A stretch of DNA of 64,000 bases from positions 10,807,203-10,871,202 of the forward strand of contig CM060131.1 of NCBI GenBank assembly GCA_030522415.1. Reading direction: 5' to 3'. This DNA comes from Channallabes apus. Taxonomy: Eukaryota; Chordata; Actinopteri; Siluriformes; Clariidae. The position numbers and the translations under genes are program-made. Every line of letters begins with the position of its first letter. Positions within the stretch are counted from its first letter, which is position 1. A model generated the notes under the pieces. It worked only from the letters and a program-made list of their open reading frames with translations, made no database searches and had not been told where the DNA came from. Shown piece after piece: positions 33,872 to 44,314 of this stretch.

Positions 33872-35253
33872 CAATATTATTAACATTAGACATTTTATTT
33901 CTATTTATTCTATGTTTTGCTGGAGAAATACATTTTAGGCAGAGACGTCTCGGTCTTGTTAAATAGTTTTAAACCCCTGAATTGTGCCAATTCCCCCATC
34001 CGAAACCGGTTTGAGAACTTCACACCTAAAGGTGAGAAGAGGGACTGAGCTGTAACTGAGCGCGCTTTCACGTTGTATATACTGTACACACACACACATA
34101 TACAGGCACGTGCAGAGGGGGGAGGGGAGGGCATCCTCCAGGATGCCTCAAGTGCCCTTTTGGAGTATGGAGTATGTGCGTATGGAGCCCTGTCTTTGCC
34201 CCTCAACAATAAAATGTAACTATTAATCTCAATTTTGCTAAATAAAAGGATCTGGCTTGCATCAGTCACATGCCTGCCATTAACCAATGCTCGCCCTTGA
34301 GGGCAGAGCGCGCTCGTTACGAGCCGGGTACGAGCACTCAAAGTGCAAGCGCATTTTCTGCAGACTGGGTGGTGCGGAGCTGGAGGAGAAGCAGGCAAAT
34401 TAACTGGAAGGTGCAGACTGTAGCAAAACAGTAAATAGGGTGTACAGCGCACACTATAGTCTATAACAACAAATGAATTGAAATAAATGAGCGTGCTGTT
34501 TGTGCAACAGCGCGACAAACATTACTTGTCCTTTTATGAACTGCGCAAGTAGTGGTGGTCATTAACTGCTAGCTAACTGGGTAAGGGGGTTACAGGGGGG
34601 TCTGTAGCTCTGTGTCCACCGTTTTAGGGAACATGTTTAGTTTTAAAGTAAGTTACAGTTTTATTTCACTAAAAGCCATCTAATATGGATATCCACATAA
34701 TTATGGATTATTATATTTATGATATATGAAAAAAACACTGTTTTGAAAGAAAATATATTAAGGCTGAATCCCAATTCTATTGTCTACCCCTTCCCCTACC
34801 CCTCGCCCCTTCCCCCTTGAAATGGGTTTAAATATTTCCCCTAAGAAATGGGACACCACTACAACACTGTTATACGTCATCATACGTTGTCGCTAGTTCC
34901 TAATGTTACGTTAGAGGACATGCGCCGATGTTTATCACACATTCCAATAAGAGAGAGATTACTCACTCCCAAAGTTTTTTGCGCCGTATTTTTTAAATAG
35001 TTGCTCATTTTCACCACGAAAACGGATGAGCCTTCGGGTTTCCTCAGCCGTCCCTATACAGAATATAAATTACAAAACTGTGGTCACGTTGCAATAAGCA
35101 AGAATAGTGTAAGCACCGTTCATTTACATGTACACATATGGCCGTAAGCAAAACAAACAATGCGTTATCAAATGCTCGGCAAACTGCCGTGCTACTGAAC
35201 TTTCATATTTGTTTGTAGCATGCAGTAAAGTGTATGTGACATAAAAATATATA

Positions 35254-35469
35254 CAGTGGTGTGAAAAACTATTTGCCCCCTTCCTGATTTCTTATTCTTT
35301 TGCATGTTTGTCACACTTAAATGTTTCTGCTCATCAAAAACCGTTAACTATTAGTCAAAGATAACATAATTGAACACAAAATGCAGTTTTTAAATGAAGG
35401 TTTACGTTATTAAGGGAGAAAAAAACTCCAAATCTACATGGCCCTGTGTGAAAAAGTGATTGCCCCCCC
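35254..35469 (+). repeat. Left IR with two direct-repeat transposase sites
   Basis: The outer site is at 35254-35280 (gtgtgaaaaactatttgccc) and the inner site at 35441-35469 (gtgtgaaaaagtgattgccc). In the family these bind the paired-type domain of the transposase. Confidence 0.85.
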
Positions 35470-35631
35470 TTGTTAAAAAATAACTTAACTGTGGTTATCA
35501 CACCTGAGTTCAATTTCTGTAGTCACCCCCAGGCCTGATTACTGCCACACCTGTTTCAATCAAGAAATCACTTAAATAGGAGCTACCTGACACAGAGAAG
35601 TAGACCAAAAGCACCTCAAAAGCTAGACATC

Positions 35632-36654
35632 ATGCCAAGATCCAAAGAAATTCAGGAACAAATGAGAACAAAAGTAATTGAGATCTATCAGTCTGGTAAA
35701 GGTTATAAAGCCATTTCTAAAGCTTTGGGACTCCAGCGAACCACAGTGAGAGCCATTATCCACAAATGGCAAAAACATGGAACAGTGGTGAACCTTCCCA
35801 GGAGTGGCCGGCCGACAAAAATTACCCCAAGAGCGCAGAGACGACTCATCCGAGAGGCCACAAAAGACCCCAGGACAACATCTAAAGAACTGCAGGCCTC
35901 ACTTGCCTCAATTAAGGTCAGTGTTCACGACTTCACCATAAGAAAGAGACTGGGCAAAAACGGCCTGCATGGCAGATTTCCAAGGCGCAAACCACTTTTA
36001 AGCAAAAAGAACATTAAGGCTCGTCTCAATTTTGCTAAAAAACATCTCAATGATTGCCAAGACTTTTGGGAAAATACCTTGTGGACCGACGAGACAAAAG
36101 TTGAACTTTTTGGAAGGTGCGTGTCCCGTTACATCTGGCGTAAAAGTAACACAGCATTTCAGAAAAAGAACATCATACCAACAGTAAAATATGGTGGTGG
36201 TAGTGTGATGGTCTGGGGTTGTTTTGCTGCTTCAGGACCTGGAAGGCTTGCTGTGATAGATGGAACCATGAATTCTACTGTCTACCAAAAAATCCTGAAG
36301 GAGAATGTCCGGCCATCTGTTCGTCAACTCAAGCTGAAGCGATCTTGGGTGCTGCAGCAGGACAATGACCCAAAACACACCAGCAAATCCACCTCTGAAT
36401 GGCTGAAGAAAAACAAAATGAAGACTTTGGAGTGGCCTAGTCAAAGTCCTGACCTGAATCCTATTGAGATGTTGTGGCATGACCTTAAAAAGGCGGTTCA
36501 TGCTAGAAAACCCTCAAATAAAGCTGAATTACAACAATTCTGCAAAGATGAGTGGGCCAAAATTCCTCCAGAGCGCTGTAAAAGACTCGTTGCAAGTTAT
36601 CGCAAACGCTTGATTGCAGTTATTGCTGCTAAGGGTGGCCCAACCAGTTATTAG
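35632..36654 (+). CDS. Tc1-family DDE transposase, intact 340 aa
   Basis: Catalyses cut-and-paste transposition of its own element, acting in the nucleus on the IR/DR ends. Residues 1-50 hold the first helix-turn-helix of a paired-like DNA-binding domain (IEIYQSGKGYKAISKALGLQ). LPRSGRPTK at about 55-63 is the GRPR/AT-hook-type linker, followed by a second helix-turn-helix to about 115. A basic stretch, GRFPRRKPLLSKK (114-126), fits the nuclear-localisation region. The catalytic core is complete: D153 (WTDETK), glycine box VKYGGGSVMVWGCF (186-199), D244 (QQDNDPKH) and E279 ([11 protein letters not shown]). The spacing D-90-D-34-E is canonical for Tc1. The end AAKGGPTSY is the family terminus. 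Length matches the usual 340 aa, without stop or shift. The ATG at 35632 is the first in frame and begins the conserved MPRSKE-like start. Untested for activity. Confidence 0.97.
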   Translation: MPRSKEIQEQMRTKVIEIYQSGKGYKAISKALGLQRTTVRAIIHKWQKHGTVVNLPRSGRPTKITPRAQRRLIREATKDPRTTSKELQASLASIKVSVHDFTIRKRLGKNGLHGRFPRRKPLLSKKNIKARLNFAKKHLNDCQDFWENTLWTDETKVELFGRCVSRYIWRKSNTAFQKKNIIPTVKYGGGSVMVWGCFAASGPGRLAVIDGTMNSTVYQKILKENVRPSVRQLKLKRSWVLQQDNDPKHTSKSTSEWLKKNKMKTLEWPSQSPDLNPIEMLWHDLKKAVHARKPSNKAELQQFCKDEWAKIPPERCKRLVASYRKRLIAVIAAKGGPTSY

Positions 36655-36658
36655 GTTC

Positions 36659-36872
36659 AGGGGGCAATTACTTTTTCACACAGGGCCATGTAGGTTTGGA
36701 TTTTTTTTCTCCCTAAATAATAGAACCCCTCATTTAAAAACTGCATTTTGTGTTTACTTGTGTTATCTTTGACTAATAGTTAAATGTCTTTGATGATCAG
36801 AAACATTTTGTGTGACAAACATGCAAAAGAATAAGAAATCAGGAGGGGGGCAAATAGTTTTTCACACCACTG
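36659..36872 (-). repeat. Right IR with two direct-repeat transposase sites
   Basis: Inverse of the left end. The inner site is at 36659-36686, starting five bases after the transposase stop, and the outer site at 36846-36872. Confidence 0.85.
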
Positions 36873-37393
36873 TATTTGTAATATTGTGCAATCTGTGCTA
36901 TCCGCTAGCAAACTTTAGCTATTTTTTTTGCAAACGTTTCTTTACAGAACATCACCATAAACACAAACACAAGACTAAAGGCAATATACATATAATGAAA
37001 ACTTGTCATAAAAATCTTTATTAATGGCAAAAATTACTTAACATTTATGGGTGAGCAGCCATGTTGAAAATTTCGCTTAGCCCTTCGTTTGAAGTGAGGT
37101 CCCGAAAAATCTTCGTTTGGAGGGCTATCTGGCCCTTCCCCCTACCCCTCCAACCAAAAGAGAAATGAGACATCCCTACCCCTTCACGTGAACGCGCCAA
37201 ACGGAGGGGTAGGGCTAAGTGTAGGGGTAAGGGGTAGAAATGGGATTCAGCCTAAGTAACAGATAATATTAGGTTTATATTTCAAATTAGATAAAATTCT
37301 GATTTTACAGCAGTAAAATTATTGTATCTCTACAGTTTAAACATTTAATAAGCACTGCATGTGCATGTTTATGTGTTTTATGTGTATAGATTC

Positions 37394-37822
37394 CAGAGGT
37401 GTCAAGTAACGAAGTACAAATACAAAGTAGAAATTAAGTAGTAATTATTTTTCAGCCAACTTTTTACTTCTACTCCTTCCATTTTTAAGCAATTATCTGT
37501 ACTTTCTACTCATTACATTTTAAAAATAGCCTCGTTACTCTATTTTTATGATCAGAACGCGCAACCCCCCCCGGTAGCATGTTAAGAACGCGCACAAATC
37601 CCCCCAACCCGTCGCATGATCAAAAAGCGAGACCTTAATGCTTTTGTCGCCCCTCACGGTACTTTTACTTTTATACTTTAAGTAGTTTTGAAACCAGTAC
37701 TTTTAAACTTTTACTTAAGTAAAAAGCTTGGGTTGATACTTCAACTTCTAAAGAAGTATTTTTGAACCCTAGTATCTATACTTCTACTCAAGTAATGAAT
37801 GTGAATACTTTTGACACCACTG
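37394..37822. mobile_element. hAT-type MITE with perfect 8-bp target duplication
   Basis: Ends CAGAGGTGTCAA and TTGACACCACTG form the inverted repeat. The target copy atagattc is present at 37386-37393 and 37823-37830. An 8-bp duplication with CA...TG ends is diagnostic of the hAT superfamily. The interior is a self-complementary series of gtacttttacttaagta-like words. No coding capacity. Confidence 0.95.
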
Positions 37823-38053
37823 ATAGATTCTTAAAAATTATTACTAATAATATAATAATCAACAGCAACATTGTACGCCATCAGGTAAAACATTTGCTAC
37901 ATTTGCTTTGCATTGTCCCGACCTGATGACAGTCATACAGTATGATGCAATTCCATATTAGATTTGTTATGAATGTGAGTTGTTGTTATTCAGCATGTTC
38001 TATCTCTTTTAACTTTGAGCACCCGCACCTTTAAACGTCTCTGCACGGCCCTG

Positions 38054-39857
38054 CACACACATATATATATTGTTCATTCATGTCTTCTGATGATGGCGAC
38101 ACATAGTTAACACTATCAGATAGCCTACTATCAGGAAATTAAATTAATTTCAAGACCATTTAAACCGAGGCATTGTCATGTCTTTCATTGTTTTGTAATG
38201 AATCTTTTTTCAAAAGAAAACTGAAAACACAAAATAACCAGAGCTCCGCCGTCTACGCGAGAACAGACGGGATTCTGGAAACTAAAACAAAAAACTACAG
38301 ATGCTCTCGGGGCTTATGGCTTTACTGAGGATTTATAGGAAGAGAGAGAGTAGAGTTTGTGCTTTGTGCACTTTAACCCGAGAGCGCGGGCTAAACTGTC
38401 GCTCTCCTTCACTCTCTCTCCGATGTCTTAGACAGACAGAGGCTTGGGCTTTGCTTGTGTCTTCTCCAGCGCGCTTTGTCTTTGGCACTGACACCTTTTA
38501 CTGGTGCGAACGAATGATCACACGGAGTGTCATGGTATCACGACCCAGCACGTTCTGAACAGTTTATGCGCAGCTCCGCCCCTCGCGCGAGCCGCGGCAT
38601 TACATACATATCCACAAATACTTTAACAACATACACTTATCACGAATTGCATTTTATATGGATGTTACATATAAGACACGCACACAAACACATACTTATA
38701 TAATATATGCACATACAAACACATACACATTGTTAATTCATGTATTCTGATTATGTTGGAAACAATATTGTTTTAGGTTAACGGTTAACCTTATACACAA
38801 TTCATTTGTACTTGGTCCGGCTTTTAGATAAAGTCCTTCCATGCGCCATCTGGCGGATATTCAGTGAAGCACAACACATTTATTTTAAATTCCTGAATGT
38901 TGCCTCCGGCAAGTCGCGGCACGTCGCGCGCTAAATTGCGGCCTCTCGCGGGAAAACACGCGCAGTCTTAAAGGCGACATCCGTATGTGCAGGATTTAAT
39001 TATCTACTTTAAAATAAGCTACTAATAAGCTACTTGCTCAATGTAAACAAACCAACATAATGTAAACAAACCAATAGATGTTAATTATCAGTATAAGTAA
39101 ATCTTATAAAAGTTGTTCTATTCATCCAATCTCTATTTTTTGTTCTGTTTTTTTTTTTTTCAGTCTCTGATTACTGAACAAGGAGTGCATTTAAAAAAAA
39201 ATTCCTGACGGGAACTAATGCTATTTATTATTAAAGAGGACTATTCAGAACTGTTGTATCTGGGTTTTCCTTATTTATTATAAAGTTATTGGCTCGAATA
39301 AAACCTCAATTCTTTAAGAGCTAGGAAAAAAGCCATCACTAAAAAAAACACCTGAATAAATAAAATTAATTGCCTCATCTACTGTAGAACTTCTTAATGT
39401 TGTGTCTAGTTTACTAAAATAAATAAAGTTTTAATGTACTTAATTCTGTTTCTTTTTAACTGAAAAATACCAATTTCTATCATTTACCATTGTTTATATT
39501 TTACTTGCATTTTTTACATAAGTAATTAGGTAGTAATAATAATAATATTATATTATTATATTATTATTGTTATTTAACTAGTTTTTTATATTAATTAAAT
39601 TTGTTATTTTTAGATAGCTAGCAGTACACTATAAACTAAACACTGGGAGTGATGCGTCTAATGACAGCATATACAGAGTAATGAGTAATTAGTCATTACG
39701 GAACTGCTACACACTACATTATCATACGAGTCGTTCGTTTAAAAATCAATCTTAAAATTTGAATTCTTTCCAGGAAAACAATTTGTACATTGAGTACATT
39801 GTGCTTGAGTACATTTATGTTAATGTCACAGCAGGTGGCTATTACGACTACTGTATG
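38054..39857. other. Non-coding stretch, partly CpG-rich
   Basis: 38220-38600 and 38880-38990 are CpG-rich (agcgcgctttgtc, gtcgcgcgctaaattgcgg). 39004-39056 is the short repeat shared with 19797. No exon could be supported. Confidence 0.45.
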
Positions 39858-40424
39858 TACAGTGGGAGCCACGTCAAACAGCCGCCTGGAGCATGACTGC
39901 TCCGTGGCAGTTCCATGAAGGCTTCGTGCATGGAATGTGATCCCCCGCGATGACGCAGTTAACGATGCCCCGCCCCATAAACGCCCCCATGCGCTTTCTA
40001 AAAAGATGGTTGCAATGCCGTATAATTCCGCCAGATGGAGCATTGACTGGCACAGTTAACTGCAGTGTCCAGGAAACCCAATACCGTATCTTTAATATAC
40101 AGACAGTTCTTGTATTGTCAACATAGTTTCATAAATAGATGAAAAAACAACAACAACAAACCGATTAATAAAACAGATTTGTTAAATCACTCAATACATA
40201 ACCCATGATGATTATGCTATTTATTATTTAATAATGAATTAATAAAATTAGTTAGTGAAATATTTTTAAGACATCCTGAAATGATCCTTAAAGACACGGT
40301 AACGGCTGTAATTTGTCTATACCGATCATTGTAGGTACGGAATAAAAACGCAGGCTACGTACAGTATTTTATATTACTGTGTATTTTACCCCGTTCCATT
40401 TAATATACTGATAGATAATATTTT

Positions 40425-41520
40425 GCTGCAAAGTAAAGCTCAAACGTCTGCTTGGGTTTGTTTTCGTTATATTTTTGATGATGTTTTCGCTGATTTTTTC
40501 ACTGATAGTCTACAAGTGGCATAAGAGGCAATTAATGCCGCATGCAACCTGGAACAAATATCTGCCCATATGGATCAGTATTTCTTTAGTCATTTAATCA
40601 TGCATAATGCTCCCCCGTCAAAAGATCTGATGGGGCATTAATCACTTATCACAACTGTGAATGGATGCGGCAGCAGACACATTAAATCCCCATAAACACT
40701 TGGAAACAATAGTAAAAAAAAGTTCCAGAGGGTTAGCGCCTGTTATACTATTGTATTTTTACTGATTTTTTTTTTTTTACTGCTTATATTTCGTTGGGTT
40801 TTACGCAATTTCATGTGTGTGTGTGTGTGTGTGTGCGTGCGCGCACGAGAGAGAGGATACTCTGACAAGACCAACTTCCGTGTGGCTCCAGTGGCGCAAT
40901 CGGTTAGCGCGTGATACTTATAAAGCGGTCCAGCTGAAGCAATGCCGAGTTCGAGTCTCACCTAAAGCACCCAAAGCATTTTACTGCATATCGCGCTGTG
41001 TATGTGACAAATCAAATTTGAATTTGAAAGTAAAGCTTAAAATGTAACTTCTGCTTTGGTTTGTTTTCGTTATATTTTAGATGTTTTCGCTGAAAGTCAA
41101 ATTGGCATAACAAATTGATTAATGGCGCATAATATCTGGAACAAATATCTGTCCATACGGATCAGTGTGTCTTTAGTCATTTAACCAGCATAACGTCCCA
41201 CATTAAAGATCTGATGGGGCATCAATCACTTATCACAACGGTGTATAGATGCAGCAGCAGAGACAGATTTAATCCCCATAAACATTCACACTTGAAAACA
41301 AAACTAACAGAAGTAAACAGTTCTAGAGTGTTAGTGCCTGTTATCACAGGACAGGGATCACCTACAGGATACTACTGTATTTTACTGCTCATATTTTTTA
41401 CCCTAGTTTCATTTGGTTTTATGCGATTTCATGTATTATTTGTGTGTGTCTGTGTGTGCACAGTGTGTGTGTGTGTGTGAGTGCGAGAGATAGCGTGAGA
41501 GCGCGTGCGCGAGAGAGGGC
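40425..41520 (+). repeat. Tandemly duplicated 500-bp module of element E
   Basis: 40425-40855 and 41027-41520 both run from aaagtaaagct through acaaatatctg and gatctgatggggcat, then cacttatcacaac and gttagygcctgttat, to a GT array and gagagagag. The single-copy version is 10298-10800. The SINE at 40885-41027 sits exactly between the two modules. Confidence 0.8.
40885..41027 (+). mobile_element. Chimeric SINE: tRNA-Ile(UAU) head with LINE tail
   Basis: 40885-40969 matches a vertebrate intron-containing tRNA-Ile(UAU): acceptor start gctccagtggcgcaatcgg, D-arm ggttagcgc, anticodon TAT at 40919-40921. An intron of about 18-19 nt (ggtccagctgaag region) lies in the canonical place after the anticodon loop. 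The T-arm (ttcgagtctcacc) is kept, but about 8 nt of the variable region are missing and the acceptor stem is mismatched (ctaaagc), so it is not a working tRNA. The following sequence (gcattttactgcatatcgcg, tgtgtatgtgacaaatc, aatttgaatttgaa) is the 3' tail of the LINE at 62132-63235. Confidence 0.82.
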
Positions 41521-41900
41521 TTACATGCTGATTTATCCACGGTTACTAAAACCTGGCTTACTACCTATAAAAAATATTTCAATTTAACTCATGGGTCTCA
41601 ATCACAGATGACACGACAAATTATATACTCTGAAACGTTCATTTGAACATTTAAAAATATATACAAAAACACGAATACTAATGTTATCATGGTGTAAATT
41701 ATTAACATTAGGTTAGGTCCTGCCCTTAATTAATTCATATTATAATTACTTTTACATAGTATAGTTACTGGACTGACATGACCAAAAACTAGCTATTTCA
41801 TTTATCCTTTCTAAAATCAACCCATATATCATTTATAATCAGAAAACATAAAACATATTATGATCTGTTCAATAGCCCATCTGTTTTAATTTAGTTTGTA

Positions 41901-42011
41901 TTTTTTATTATTCATAAGACAACCTTTCAGTTTTGTAAATATTTTAGTTATAGTGTGTTAAGTCTTACTTTAGGTTAAACGTTTTTGAGAATTTTACCAT
42001 CCAGCTTAGAT
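41901..42011 (+). repeat. Short dispersed repeat G, copy 2
   Basis: Same order of blocks as at 33767-33871, with a short insertion (tttaggttaaac). Confidence 0.7.
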
Positions 42012-42061
42012 AAATGTTATGTCATTGATTGATAAAATCTGGATTAAGGATATTTTATTAT

Positions 42062-42062
42062 A

Positions 42063-42110
<48 letters not shown>

Positions 42111-42136
42111 TTTTATTTATTTTTTTTTTTTTTTAG
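42062..42136. repeat. (TA)n and T-rich run
   Basis: TA units at about 42066-42107 followed by a T-rich stretch. Confidence 0.92.
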
Positions 42137-42310
42137 TTTCCCCCTGAGGGATTGCCACCTTATTGTGGTCAGGGGGTTTGCGTGCCTCAACACAATTCAG
42201 CAAATACAATACTGTTACTATACAGTAAGGCCAGGTAAAAACAGTGCTTGAACATGATGCGCCCCTCCCCCCACCCCGTGTTGTCTGGTCTAGAACAGCC
42301 CTGCCTCTGA
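42137..42310 (+). mobile_element. Possible LINE 5' fragment plus MITE end
   Basis: gagggattgccaccttattg and gtcagggggtttgcgtgcc resemble a block I associate with the upstream part of fish non-LTR elements. 42276-42302 is the inverse of the MITE-like end at 5914. Both are short and the family calls are weak. Confidence 0.35.
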
Positions 42311-43293
42311 CCGTCTTTTGTCTTGTAAATGAGTATTCTCACTCACCTTCCAATCCCCCCAGCGCACACACTCTGTTTGTACTGTAAACTGTACTGTAAC
42401 TGTGTTTGCTAGGGCACTTGGTTATACACAGTACTTTAATGTATGGAACACTTACTTAACTTACTGGTTTGGTTTAAATATCGCTTATTACGTTATTCAG
42501 CAAAATAAATTCATTATTAACGTATTGAAGTATTTTAGTTAAGGACAAAAACTGTGCTTGTGTTTAGAACTGCTGAACAGCCGAAAACACACACACACCC
42601 ATCCCCCTGCCAAAAACACACACACACACAGAGCAATTAACACCATGTCATACTCAGGAGTGGAAGGTGAGAAACCTCAATGGAGAATACCAAGTTTGTC
42701 GTTGCTCTTTTGGAGTTCTTAAAACCCAAAACATTTATTTATACTGAGAAAAAATTATTATGGGTCACAATCACAAACACATATAATCAAGTGTTTAACT
42801 GGTTTCATTTGTTTCTATGATCAATAATTATTATTATTATTATTTTCAGCCCAACTCTTTGACTATTTAAAACAAAGTTGTGTCCCATTTTTTGCCCATT
42901 GAAGTTGTTGGTTCAACTAAACAATTTTTAAATACCCAAACAATCCCCCAAAATTAAAACACGCAAAACATGACTTTAACAATTCAATTTATTCTTCCAA
43001 AACTAGTCAAAGTTAAAACAGTAATTTATATAAAACAGATGAATACATGTTGTCTTTTTGCTTAAAGTTCATTAAACTACCCGGATACACCAGCTGCTTA
43101 TAAGTCTCTATCTATAGTCCTTTTACATTAAAATATTAATTTTTCAAATATCAAAACTATTAAACATGGAACAGTTGAAGTCTTTGTTTCCCCCAAAGTA
43201 CTGTATCAGACATTTTGCAGTTCTATGTTCAGAATATACAGTAGACCTGATCAAACATCATTCTAAAGCTGTCGGACTGTGACGTCATCCCTC
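42311..43293. other. Non-coding part of element E
   Basis: Contains short CA runs near 42580-42640 and no recognised gene. Confidence 0.4.
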
Positions 43294-43550
43294 CTACAGC
43301 TCCCTCAACAGCTTGTTCAGGCTCCTCCAGTCCTGTAGCTCCAAAAGTCCAGCCGTCAGCCGTCTGACCCCCCAATCCTCCACAGCGGAGCTCTGCTTAA
43401 AGACAACAGGAGAATTTAGTCAAGACAGATAAACTTCACAGAACATCTAGTTCTAATAAAAATAATATATATTAATAAACCTATTTACCACAGAGTGTGT
43501 AAAACACTGCTTTGGGGATTCTGTAATGTAAATAATCTGCCTGTGCTAAT

Positions 43551-43746
43551 GTTAACCAGTGAACAGTGTTAGTGTTAACCAGTGAACAGTGTTAGTGTTA
43601 ACCAGTGAACAGTGTTAGTGTTAACCAGTGAACAGTGTTAGTGTTAACCAGTGAACAGTGCTAGTGTTAACCAGTGAACAGTGCTAGTGTTAACCAGTGA
43701 ACAGTGTTAGTGTTAACCAGTGAACAGTGTTAGTGTTAACCAGTGA
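43551..43746 (+). repeat. 23-bp minisatellite, about 8.5 copies
   Basis: Unit gttaaccagtgaacagtgyta plus gt, with unit starts spaced exactly 23 bp (43551, 43574, 43597 and so on to 43735). Units differ only at one T/C position (gtgttagt or gtgctagt). Confidence 0.97.
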
Positions 43747-43796
43747 CTGTCTGTATTATCGTCTGCATTAAATTAACCGGGAATTTACTTAATGCG

Positions 43797-44168
43797 GGCG
43801 GCGCGGTGGTGTAGTGGTTAGCACCGTCGCCTTGCACCTCCAGGGTCTGGGTTCGATTCCCTGGCCAGGCTCGATTCCCGTCTCTGTGTGCATGGAGTTT
43901 GCATGTTCTCCCCGTGCTTGGTGGGTTTCCTCCGGGTACTCCGGTTTCCTCCCACAGTCCAAAGATATGCAGGTTAGGCTAATTGGCGTTCCCAAATTGA
44001 CCGTAGTGTGTGAATGAGTGTGTGAATGTGCGTATGAGTGTGTGCCCTGCGATGGATTGGCACCCTGTCCAGGGTGTACCCCGCCTTGTGCCCGAAGTCT
44101 CCTGGGATAGGCTCCAGGTCCCCCGCGACCCTGAATAGAGGATAAAGCGGTACAGAAGATGAATGAAT
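43797..44168 (+). mobile_element. SINE family A, full length with 16-bp target duplication
   Basis: A box tggtgtagtggttagcacc and B box gggttcgattccc give an intact pol III promoter. The body has gcatgttctccccgtgcttg and tcctcccacagtccaaagat, and the tail reads gaatgaatgaat-like. The perfect duplication gaatttacttaatgcg is at 43781-43796 and 44169-44184. This and the low divergence mark it as the youngest SINE in the window. Confidence 0.96.
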
Positions 44169-44270
44169 GAATTTACTTAATGCGCTTCTCATACAAATAA
44201 GTTAAGCGATATAACACTCGTATATGAGCATTAGTTCATCTCTGAAGCCAAACTATAACTTACTGAAGCC

Positions 44271-44273
<3 letters not shown>

Positions 44274-44312
<39 letters not shown>
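44274..44312. repeat. (CA)n microsatellite
   Basis: About 19 CA units. Confidence 0.95.

Positions 44313-44314
<2 letters not shown>

Larger units (their letters stand above)
35254..36872 (+). mobile_element. Complete Tc1-like transposon 4, apparently intact
   Basis: Flanked by TA on both sides (35252-35253 and 36873-36874). It starts CAGTGGTGTGAAAAACTA and ends in the inverse. Each end of about 215 bp carries an outer and an inner copy of a GTGTGAAAAA...GCCCCC block: 35254-35280 and 35441-35469 on the left, 36659-36686 and 36846-36872 on the right. This is the IR/DR layout known from Sleeping Beauty-type elements. At 1,619 bp, with a full-length transposase frame, it has every part needed to be autonomous. 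Confidence 0.97.
34761..37253. mobile_element. MITE with AGGCTGAATCCCA ends, split by Tc1
   Basis: The left end AGGCTGAATCCCA is mirrored exactly by TGGGATTCAGCCT at 37241-37253. The sub-terminal CCCTAC-rich blocks are mirrored as well. Without the Tc1 insertion the element is about 0.87 kb. No coding frame. I could not find a clean target duplication. Confidence 0.82.
34103..38053. mobile_element. Outer hAT-like TIR element carrying three nested insertions
   Basis: The left end CAGGCACGTGCAGAG is mirrored near 38036-38053 (CTCTGCACGGCCCTG). Both sides abut CA/TA dinucleotide sequence, so the element split one microsatellite and an 8-bp target copy (cacatata) is plausible but ambiguous. Ends of this kind are usual for fish hAT elements. 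The own sequence is 34103-34760 and 37254-38053, non-coding as far as I can see. Inside are the elements at 34761-37253 and 37394-37822. Confidence 0.65.

Noticed and set aside
33910..34518. 202-codon minus-strand frame
   Set aside because: It crosses the left boundary of the hAT-like element at 34103 and shows no domain, so it is a chance frame.
40885..40969. Functional tRNA-Ile(UAU) gene
   Set aside because: About 8 nt of the variable/T-stem region are missing and the acceptor stem does not pair. The attached LINE tail points to a SINE or retro-copy.
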